In this document: positions 28,158-35,459 of the stretch, one piece after another
Layout: the number at the start of each line of letters is the position of its first letter
Position numbering within the stretch: position 1 is the stretch's first letter
Origin: Paramoeba atlantica
Taxonomy: Eukaryota > Discosea
NCBI GenBank assembly: GCA_977017575.1
Contig: CDRNVI010000024.1
Location: 124,001 to 188,000, forward strand
Direction: 5' to 3'
DNA: 64,000 nucleotides
The notes under the pieces: model-generated
The model's input: the letters and a program-made list of their open reading frames with translations, nothing else
Told to the model about the DNA's origin: nothing
Databases searched by the model: none
Made by a program: the position numbers and the translations under genes

Positions 28158-28946
28158 TTAAAATACTTTTCGTGGACCCGTGCCCACCTCGTCCCACCGA
28201 ACTGCCTTATGTACCGTTTTACGGAGGAATTCTTTTTCCGACTCACTGTGTGCATCTAGATAATCGGCCTTAGTAAAATGACCTTGTCGGGGAAGTGCAG
28301 GATATGTTCGTAAAAGACACCGCAAAGGTCGAGACCGACTCTTTTCAGCCTTTCCAATGGCTCGTTTCGAGTAGCCCTCGGGTACTGGACCTGCGGTGAG
28401 GTGCCAATGGGGTGGAACATATAAAACGTCATGCGGGTAAAGGATTATATCCACAGAAAACGGATCAGGGATATCTGAATTGGCGTACTTTTCTCCGTTT
28501 CTCATTGAATCCGGACAGACAACAGGACTATTAAACACAGCAGGCAGGGTGCATTGAATGCGTAATCCGTCCACTGAGGATATAAACTGTGCAGAAGTAA
28601 AGTCGATGTGAGGAACTGTGATAACTTTCTCATAATCAACGTCTTCGCACTCCCTTTTCTCATTTTCGCTCATTTTCCAAAGCCACTCTTTTTGACAAAA
28701 GTTCACCGGTGATTCGCAACCCGAATATGCAGGGATTGAGCTTGGTTTTTGCTGTAGTCGACTTTCCCACAAAGGAGTCCCACCGCATCCACGATGTACC
28801 AGAGGGCGGTTGGAGGTATTCAAAAAAATCCAGAAGAATTTCGGCGACATCGCTGTAGTAAAAAAGGGATAATGTGTAGAACCGAAGTCTTGGTTCAACC
28901 GGGTGGTGAGGCAAATTTTCGTTGTATTTACAGATCGACGCCTCAT
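28158..28946 (-). CDS. Cupin/JmjC-like protein, possible 2-oxoglutarate oxygenase
   Basis: 262 residues. VPHIDFTSAQF (H113, D115) and, 65 residues on, DIILYPHDVLYVPPHWH (H180/H182) fit the HxD...H metal site of a JmjC or cupin_8 fold, where 'GDvlyvPpgWwH' is the hallmark second half. Residues in between (SSVDGLRIQCTLP) resemble the 'dG..r..L.PP' strand. The N-terminal 90 residues are not recognised. Targets of such hydroxylases are often ribosomal or tRNA, but nothing here shows which. A non-enzymatic cupin is the alternative. Confidence 0.5.
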   Translation of the reverse strand: MRRRSVNTTKICLTTRLNQDFGSTHYPFFTTAMSPKFFWIFLNTSNRPLVHRGCGGTPLWESRLQQKPSSIPAYSGCESPVNFCQKEWLWKMSENEKRECEDVDYEKVITVPHIDFTSAQFISSVDGLRIQCTLPAVFNSPVVCPDSMRNGEKYANSDIPDPFSVDIILYPHDVLYVPPHWHLTAGPVPEGYSKRAIGKAEKSRSRPLRCLLRTYPALPRQGHFTKADYLDAHSESEKEFLRKTVHKAVRWDEVGTGPRKVF

Positions 28947-29404
28947 AGCTCCAAGACTTCTATCAGAAAGAAAAATGCACCAAGATTCGAAGAAAGACTA
29001 TTCAGTTCTAAGTAATAAGAGCAACTTACATCACAATGCTCAATACTCTTAACAATAAGTTCATAATACTGATACACCTGTCCATCACTCAATCAAAGAG
29101 ATGATTCACTTGAGAAATTCACTCAAAGAGATCAGTGGGATGTATCCTGCTTAACAAATTCAGTAGAAATGTGTCTATAAAACCATCTTCTAGCTCTCAG
29201 CATCCTGTGAAAGGGAGAAAAGAGTCCCACGTCTATGGGAAGAGCACCTTTCGAAGGTTGAACAAATCTTCTTCCAGTGGTACGGATAGGAAGAAACAGG
29301 GAACTCGAGAAGCGACATGGTAAGTGAAGATTCTTTCCACGGTACTAGCAGCTAGAACTGCAGGTCGCGCAGTATATGTATTGCTCTACGATATGTTAAC
29401 AAGT
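28947..29404. other. Intergenic, no gene seen
   Basis: Spacer with the words CACTCAAAGAGAT/AATCAAAGAGAT repeated near 29092-29130. A 62-codon plus-strand frame at 29135 is low-complexity and off-strand; not called. Confidence 0.5.
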
Positions 29405-29836
29405 CTAAAATTCGGATACGGCAACTGTAAGGGAACACCCAGGGCAAGTAAGGTATAAGTAGGACGAGTTTCTTGGTAGAGCTGTAGTTGCCATTTTTTC
29501 GTACAGATAACCGCAGCGACAATTCAATTGCCCTTGCGCTTTTTCATATTCTCTACGTGTAATAATGTCAGAGACAAGTCCTTCCTCCAGTGTGCTGCTC
29601 AGTTCAAGCGTGTCATCGTGCTGTTTTCGAAGTGTGGGACTTACTAAGGTATCGCGCGCGTGAACTAAGTTACGAAATAATTCGCTGATCCCGCTACTTT
29701 CTTTTGCAACGTTTGCAGATTTGTGAATGTTTTGGTCAGGGTGAAAGTGTTTCGATAACCGCCGAAAGGCGCGTTGAATCTCCACCTCAGTGCAATCCTT
29801 AGATACACCCAAAAAATCATAAAGATTAGCGACCAT
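29405..29836 (-). CDS. DPH4: DPH4/DNAJC24, J-protein of diphthamide synthesis
   Basis: 143 residues. A J domain (LYDFLGVSKDCTEVEIQRAF, HPD at 32-34) is joined to a DPH-type CSL zinc finger with Cys at 106, 108, 131 and 134 (CRCG...CPGCSL). This pairing is diagnostic for DPH4/Jjj3, which supports the iron-sulfur enzyme Dph1-Dph2 that starts diphthamide on eEF2. Size is typical. All zinc ligands and the Hsp70-stimulating HPD are intact. Confidence 0.93.
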   Translation of the reverse strand: MVANLYDFLGVSKDCTEVEIQRAFRRLSKHFHPDQNIHKSANVAKESSGISELFRNLVHARDTLVSPTLRKQHDDTLELSSTLEEGLVSDIITRREYEKAQGQLNCRCGYLYEKMATTALPRNSSYLYLTCPGCSLTVAVSEF

Positions 29837-30681
29837 AACCAGTGTGATCTAACAAGGAAATTCTAACAATTGCTGTTCTAGTAGTAAATTACACCCCCGT
29901 TCACCCTGTTTTACCCGGTATTATGCACCTCGAAAAAATGATTGAAACTGTGTAAAAAGTGGTTATTCGGCGTTTCTAGGAAGAGTTCTACTCAGGAAAA
30001 ATCTTTTTTGCCATGACAACCCCATTGTACTCGTTTGCGAGGGGGCGTAACTTTCAATTTTCCCGCAAAGTGATTTTTTTTTGGCATAACCAATTTTTCA
30101 CTTTGATAGTGGTTGCACGGAGGGAAGGGTGGTTTATAATGCAAGAATGTAATTTACAACTAACATCGTCATCCCACACACGAAAAAAGCCCTGTTCTCT
30201 TCTCGCAAAGTTGCTAGGTTCTCTAGCGCAATAGCAAAATGTTTGCAGTTTGTTTCCATTCAGAAGGCGGATTAGACCATCTTCTGGATGATACATTGGT
30301 CAATTGGCGTGCGAAATAAAGTTTTATAGCAAAAAAAAATTCGAAAATCTTGAAAAATACGAAATGTGAACGTAGAAAAATGGATAAAAATCACGTAAAT
30401 ATATTCTAGCTGCGTTAATATGGAGATAATGAACGAAAACATTTTTCTAAGGTGCACAACGGACGTACATGTTGTATCGCGAAGGAATTAGTTAAAAAGC
30501 TCCCACGAGCCGCTCAATCAATTACGGGCAGTAAATGTGAACGGGGGTATACGATTAAATCGTTCCCATTCCAATGACACGACAATTCGAAATCACACAG
30601 TTTCGTGGTGAAGAATCAACTTAATAGGATAGTTGTATTCTTGTAATATACACATCATTTTTTGGTTACATACACATAAAA
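29837..30681. other. 845-bp stretch, one weak frame
   Basis: AT-rich. The best minus-strand frame is 30054-30296 (80 codons, MYHPEDGLIRLLNGNK start, four Cys), not recognised and with confidence near 0.25. Runs of A at 30332-30340 and T at 30076-30082 are visible. No tRNA or hairpin cluster. Confidence 0.4.
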
Positions 30682-31014
30682 CTACCAATTTTTGGTATGC
30701 GGGTGCTCTCCTGATGGCCAAGTTTGCGGCATCGCTTGTCCCTGCGGCATTTCGCACAATGCATCAATTTCCTTCGGAATTTGTTGGGGGATATTCGATA
30801 GAGGAGCCCTTCTATAAAATACCTCCTTGGGATTCACCATAAACCACTCCTTTTCATAGGGTTCCACTAAGACCTGCCTGCGAAACTCTTCCCGCCCTCC
30901 GTAACTCCACAGCAATATTTTCCACAAAGCCCATATCCCGAAGAAACTCCCAATAGGCATTACGGAACACAGCAACCCTATTTCTGCATACGCTTTTAGG
31001 CGCTTCAGTCCCAT
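30682..31014 (-). CDS. Small single-pass membrane protein, perhaps mitochondrial inner membrane
   Basis: 110 residues. One long hydrophobic span at about 12-37 (IGLLCSVMPIGSFFGIWALW) is followed by a polar, Glu/Pro-rich domain with PYEKEWFMVNPKEVFYRR. Short basic N-terminus, one span and soluble tail are common among respiratory-complex accessory subunits, but no family is recognised. Strand and spacing agree with the neighbours. Confidence 0.5.
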   Translation of the reverse strand: MGLKRLKAYAEIGLLCSVMPIGSFFGIWALWKILLWSYGGREEFRRQVLVEPYEKEWFMVNPKEVFYRRAPLSNIPQQIPKEIDALCEMPQGQAMPQTWPSGEHPHTKNW

Positions 31015-31146
31015 GTAGAAATATTGTTGAAGCTGAAGACGCTAGCAAATTCCTAAGGTGTATGGGCTATATTTGCATCACACTACATATTCTCCATACT
31101 GAAGGTTATATATTATTGTACATTATTTTATACATTATATTGTACA

Positions 31147-31419
31147 TTACATGACGTCCATCCCAATATGTACATTGTACATTGGATTCTTTTCATAAGG
31201 ATACTTAATTGGTGAGAATTTTAGCAAGTAAACAGAGGTAAGAAAAACGCAAGATGACAATAAAGACCAAGATTGCGGCCAGACTTTGATTTTAACAGCC
31301 GATCTTTTTATCGGTGCTCGCTTTCGATGATTTTCTGACAAAAATTTGTACAGAAGAGAATATACGTTTGGGAAAGTAGATAAATGACCGAGAATCGAAG
31401 TATTTCTCACTAAATACAT
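31147..31419 (-). CDS. Possible small single-pass membrane protein
   Basis: 90 codons between the coiled-coil gene and the 30682 gene. A basic first half (ENHRKRAPIKRSAVKIK) leads into a hydrophobic span at about 52-68 (SLLSSCVFLTSVYLLKF) and a short tail KYPYEKNPMYN. Topology resembles small mitochondrial membrane proteins. Only 21 bases separate its start from the upstream stop, which argues against it or for a later start. Confidence 0.35.
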   Translation of the reverse strand: MYLVRNTSILGHLSTFPNVYSLLYKFLSENHRKRAPIKRSAVKIKVWPQSWSLLSSCVFLTSVYLLKFSPIKYPYEKNPMYNVHIGMDVM

Positions 31420-31440
31420 GGCAAATATTAGATTTTGGTT

Positions 31441-32319
31441 CTATTTTGGCTCTAGATTCTGATGGCGCAAGAGTTTCCTGATCAAGAACGATTTCGCTCC
31501 AGGCAAATCACTGGTTTCAACTCCAAGTGATTTTAAAGAGGGTAGCGCCTTTGTAGGAAAACGAGAAAGATCAAGGCCAAATGAACGTTGCTGTGTAGCA
31601 AATTGAGCTAGAAAAGCAAAATATTTCCCATTCTGGGTCGATGGATATACAGATGAGAATGCATTGTCTTCCAAACGAATTAGAGAAGAAACCTCCTTCT
31701 CACTGCTGTTTTCTGCTCCCCGGATGCTTAGCGCTTCTTTCACTTCTACGACGGAAGTAAGATATGTAGCGACAGCTCGCTGCATCATTTTGAGTTCTTG
31801 TTCCTTTCCAAGGCTACGCCTTTTTAGTGTGTCCAACTCCATTCGTGCCATATAGTGCTCTTTCTTTCGCTCAGCAATCATACAGTTCACATCCAGAAGT
31901 TGCATCTCAATGTTGAATAAAAAAGACTTTTCTTCCGATTGTTTCTTTTGCACGTCAATTAATTTTTTCTGCAAGGACATCAAGTATAAGAGCCGCTTTT
32001 CATGTTGCGTACGAAAATGTTCAATCTGCCGCATAAACTCTATTTGAGATTGATCAGAGAGCGAATTTTGTTTTGGAACATTTGGCGCCTCAAGCTTTGA
32101 TTTGTGTGCACAAGATTCGGACAGCTCTCTTTCTGAGGACTTGCTTCTCAGAATGCATTCATCGAGATCAATATCCATAGCAACTGTTCTGAAAGAACCG
32201 CGCTCAGTTAATACGTTTTTCTGTGATACAACACTCGGACTATTTTTTTCAGATACACCCGGAACAGGAACAGAGATTAATTTTTCCGGATGACTGTTAT
32301 CGTCAATAAATTTTCCCAA
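31441..32319 (-). CDS. Coiled-coil protein of unknown function
   Basis: 292 residues. A disordered N-terminal ~85, then a strong coiled coil at about 90-200 (QIEHFRTQHEKRLLYLMSLQ, QEKQSEEKS-type heptads, ERKKEHYMARMELDTLKRR), then a compact C-terminal region. This layout is common in kinetochore, cytoskeletal and tethering proteins. No signature lets me choose. It is the last gene before the gene-poor island. Confidence 0.65.
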   Translation of the reverse strand: MGKFIDDNSHPEKLISVPVPGVSEKNSPSVVSQKNVLTERGSFRTVAMDIDLDECILRSKSSERELSESCAHKSKLEAPNVPKQNSLSDQSQIEFMRQIEHFRTQHEKRLLYLMSLQKKLIDVQKKQSEEKSFLFNIEMQLLDVNCMIAERKKEHYMARMELDTLKRRSLGKEQELKMMQRAVATYLTSVVEVKEALSIRGAENSSEKEVSSLIRLEDNAFSSVYPSTQNGKYFAFLAQFATQQRSFGLDLSRFPTKALPSLKSLGVETSDLPGAKSFLIRKLLRHQNLEPK

Positions 32320-32543
32320 CTAGATTCCAACATTCTTCTGAAATTCTCTGTTGCTTATTTCATGATTGAAAAAGCAATTGATCAATAGAAACTGAATAGA
32401 AATGGCACACGTTGCAGTTACGGTATTGTAAAGGGGGGGCTCGTTTATTTTTAATATTCGCTTATTGTTAACAATCAATAAATTCATTTATTGTTAACAT
32501 ACGATTATTGTTAACAATGAATTAATTTCGTTTTTTCGTGTGG

Positions 32544-32560
32544 CAGTCACACTGTGACTG
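32544..32560. repeat. 17-bp perfect palindrome
   Basis: CAGTCACACTGTGACTG, a perfect inverted repeat around one central base, lying 14 bases from a larger palindrome. It resembles a dimeric-protein binding site. Confidence 0.8.
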
Positions 32561-32574
32561 TTCAATTTTTTTTC

Positions 32575-32613
32575 CCCTATGATCATGTTTTATAATAAAA
32601 CATGATCATAGGG
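32575..32613. repeat. 39-bp perfect palindrome
   Basis: Two perfect 19-bp arms (CCCTATGATCATGTTTTAT and its complement) around a single A at 32594. As RNA or single-stranded DNA it would make a full hairpin with almost no loop. It sits inside the element at 32433-33069. Confidence 0.9.
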
Positions 32614-33091
32614 AACAAAAATCCGCTATAAAATAAAGTGTTCATGATAAGGAAAAGGATGCGCTTAAGGATATGCGAAACAATGTTATTGAAACAACAG
32701 ACTTTGAGTCGCCCGACGATGGCAGCCTCCAGAGATAAAACGTTGAGAAGGCAAGTAAACGGTACCTCACCCGACATCGCACTTCGATTCCCATAACTCA
32801 GTTTTGGATGAAACTGGATGGCAATTGAAAACTGCGCAGTTCCCTAAAGAGGAGTCATTGGAGAGTCGTTAGTAGTTTCGGCGATTGCCAGTGACCTTCA
32901 GCGACCTCCAGAGAGTGCCCAAATACTCCCCATTGTTAACAATATTCGAACTTACATTGCAACTCGTATAATGTTAACATTGGGGGGTAAAAGTTAGATT
33001 ATTGTTAACATTCGATTATTGTTAGCGCATTGCTCGAAAAAATTGTTAACAATAAACGAGTCCCCCCCCATTTAATTACGTTCGTATTTAA

Positions 33092-33212
33092 TTTTTCTTT
33101 TTTAGTGGCTTCATTAAACGCGGCGGTTGTTTTCAACTTCGAACTCACTCATGCTGCGCGCTTCGCGTTGAAAACTGCCTCCGCGTTTAACGAAGCCACT
33201 AAAAAAGAAAAA
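33092..33212. repeat. Foldback with 46-bp arms
   Basis: Left arm 33092-33137 and right arm 33167-33212 are inverted copies matching at 42 of 46 positions, with 29 bases between. The outer part (TTTTTCTTTTTTAGTGGCTTC) is identical; the four differences are nearer the centre. It begins 22 bases beyond the GTTAAC element. A foldback MITE or an RNA hairpin are both possible. Confidence 0.85.
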
Positions 33213-33229
33213 TCGTGAAAAAATCATGA

Positions 33230-33665
33230 ATAACTAATTTTTGGGTGAAAATCACAAATTTTTGAGCCAAAATTGCGAAATTTTAACCCGAATTTGGGCC
33301 GTTTTTGATGTGTTACCAGAGGCGTAGGAGGCGAATCTGTCGAAAAAAACGTCATAGAGTGGTAGATGAGGTTCCGAACTCTCAAAATACGTTTTAGGAG
33401 TCCACTTTGGAAAAACGATATTTTTACTTTTTTTTTGGTCATCCCAAAAATTTCGGAAATTTTGACCTTGTCCGACCGCTCCTGCGCGTACCAGGTGGGG
33501 GGTACCACCAGGTGGGGGGTGGGAAATTATCTCCGCGGCATACTCTAACACTTCCCTGGGCTCTATTTTGAAAAGCAAAAAATTCGAAAAAAAAATCGCA
33601 ACGTATGCCCCCCCTGGACCCCCCATTTTTTCGACTTTTTTTTCAGTTTTGGACCACCCTTTAAT
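33230..33665. repeat. Odd-composition block, possible dispersed repeat
   Basis: About 430 bases that look unlike the rest of the window: homopolymer A/T runs alternating with G6/C7 runs (CCCCCCCTGGACCCCCCA, CCAGGTGGGGGGT twice in tandem at 33495-33525). It stays open in two minus-strand frames (33224-33508, 33252-33626), but neither reads like a protein. Probably repeat DNA; copies elsewhere would confirm it. Confidence 0.4.
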
Positions 33666-34424
33666 ATTTTCTTCTTCTATATATTACTGTGTTCCTCTTT
33701 ATATTTTCATTGTTTTTGTTAACTTTTTTTTTAATAATCGAGGGTAGAGCGGTAGTTATACAACCACCGCAATTACGGATATTATTTAATTAACATCGTT
33801 TTTGCCGAGAAAAACACTCAAATTGATTTGAGTTTTCAGTTTTTCGGGAATTCGAAATGTCAGCAACTATCGATGTCACATTGACAGTTGATATGTCAGA
33901 CAAAAATGAACATCAGGAGGTTTGAACAGCGGAGTCGATTCAGCGGGTAGCCGATCTTGAAAAATATTTCAACAGTTCGGGTTTTACTCTACTAACTGGG
34001 GTTTTTCGTGGTTTTTACTCGGTGTACCTTGATAACATACCGGGGGGGGGTATGTTAAATAGGTATGTGGTTTATATCTATTATCTTCACCCCCTTCACT
34101 TCAAAACAATCTACGTACAACCCCGTTCACCAAAAATGGGATCAACACACAGAATGGGACCTGCACAGAATGTGACTTGTTTTTAAATAAGACCAATATA
34201 GTAATTATTTGTATTTTATCCTCTTTTTGTTTAATTAACAGGACTTGAAGATTTTTAAAAATTATTAAGAAACGTTCTCCAAATTTTAATATTTCTCGAG
34301 ATTTCAGTACATTTCTCCGGTTCTATTCATTTGATCAACCTATGAGTTGTAGCGATAGTGCAGAACTGTCGAGCGGGCGTCTCTTTCGGAAGGAGACAAT
34401 ACCGATTATCATCCATCAGATGAA

Positions 34425-34577
34425 ATGGAATCAGATTATTCTGAACCGATGAAATCTAATTTTGAAACAAATGCTACTCTCCGAAGGAAGACATCTTGTC
34501 GTCCTTATCGGATTACTCTATGTACTCTACTTCTTCTAGCTGTTCTGATTCTTCTGGTCATTCACCTTGTAGCGTAA
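34425..34577 (+). CDS. Tiny tail-anchored membrane protein, plus strand
   Basis: 50 codons ending in a textbook tail anchor: an acidic start (MESDYSEP), RRKTSCRPYR, then 21 hydrophobic residues (ITLCTLLLLAVLILLVIHL) two residues before the stop. The frame is open with acidic Ser-rich sequence (DNTDYHPSDE) back to about 34360 but has no earlier ATG. An ATG at 34342 opens MSCSDSAELSSGR in a different frame; the two overlap and together look like one 77-residue protein with a one-base offset, due to sequencing error, shift or decay. A pyrimidine tract ending in AG at 34219-34241 could be its splice acceptor. It would be the only plus-strand gene here. Confidence 0.4.
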   Translation: MESDYSEPMKSNFETNATLRRKTSCRPYRITLCTLLLLAVLILLVIHLVA

Positions 34578-34681
34578 CATAAAACTGAATCTACACGTTT
34601 CAAAGTACGAACTACTCGATGTACTTTATCGAAGAATTTATAAAGTGTTTCGATGAAAAACGGAAACTAATGCTGAATTCA

Positions 34682-35197
34682 TTATTTCTCAAAATAATGG
34701 CACGTAATTTCCTCGAAGATAATGTCCCCATCCGTATCTACCACGGCCAATATTATTTTGGTGGTCCCTGTTAGCAGTTTGAGTTGTGTGCATGGACAAA
34801 GTGTGCAGTATTTTTCGTGGATATCGGCGAATATATCAAACTCAGCTTGTACATCCCGTCGGTTACCATGTAGAATGATGTCCTGGATTTCATTCAGTGA
34901 GCAGGAAAAAATTCGAATGAAAGTGGCTAGCTTTTCCACACTTAGTTTGAAGTCGGATGTGACTGGAATAATCACACGGTTTCCTGGAAGCCATATAAAG
35001 TAAATGAAATCCCACCCAAATCTAAAATATTGACCTCGGGCATGGAAAACAGGTACAAACCTGACAAGGGTGTCGCATGCTTGATGAAAAAACGCGACTA
35101 GGCAGTGAGTTGATACAGCATTAGGCAATGGTCCTAGTTGTGCAGCCACATATTCCAGTCGGTCCCTTGCAACTAAGGACCACGATGGGTTGGACAT
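34682..35197 (-). CDS. Unknown alpha/beta protein
   Basis: 171 residues, not recognised. Alternating strands and helices (DFIYFIWLPGNRVIIPVTS, KLATFIRIFSCSLNEIQDIILHG, LKLLTGTTKIILAVVDTDGDIIFEE) suggest a compact longin-, roadblock- or profilin-like fold; the final 'TTKIILAVVDTDGDII' resembles a beta-hairpin. No signal or membrane span. It borders the gene-poor island. Confidence 0.55.
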   Translation of the reverse strand: MSNPSWSLVARDRLEYVAAQLGPLPNAVSTHCLVAFFHQACDTLVRFVPVFHARGQYFRFGWDFIYFIWLPGNRVIIPVTSDFKLSVEKLATFIRIFSCSLNEIQDIILHGNRRDVQAEFDIFADIHEKYCTLCPCTQLKLLTGTTKIILAVVDTDGDIIFEEITCHYFEK

Positions 35198-35459
35198 TCA
35201 TCCGTTGAATATTGGGCAGAATTCCCGCCTATAAAGTGGAGTAAAAGGAGAAGTAAAAAACTATGTTCCACATAAATTCAAAAGTAAAAAATACGATTTC
35301 ATAGAAAATATACACAAAAATGTATTCATAAAAATATACATAAAATAGAGAGCAACAGAGGGAACTTTTTTCAACTTATACGTAAGAAAGAAAGCTATCT
35401 GAGTCCGGGTAGAATATCCGATGTTGAACATCGCACTTACTTGGCGGAGAAAAATAGAT

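Larger units (their letters stand above)
32433..33069. mobile_element. Putative non-autonomous DNA element with inverted ends and GTTAAC boxes
   Basis: The ends mirror each other: G7-CTCGTTTATT at 32433-32449 and, inverted, AATAAACGAG-T-C8 at 33051-33069. Seven exact GTTAAC boxes, most within ATTGTTAACAAT, sit only near the ends: 32467, 32493, 32510 on the left and 32935, 32973, 33004, 33045 on the right; an eighth degenerate copy is at 33021. The middle holds two perfect palindromes. There is no transposase; a 64-codon minus frame (32583-32777) starts inside and is probably chance. Target-site duplications are not clear. It could be a MITE-like element or a protein-binding array such as an origin. 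Confidence 0.5.

Noticed and set aside
32583-32777. 64-codon minus frame starting inside the GTTAAC element
   Set aside because: It ends within the 39-bp palindrome and has no transposase-like motif; probably chance.
33252-33626. 124-codon minus frame in the odd-composition block
   Set aside because: Encoded by homopolymer-rich repeat DNA; no domain, and a second overlapping frame is equally open.
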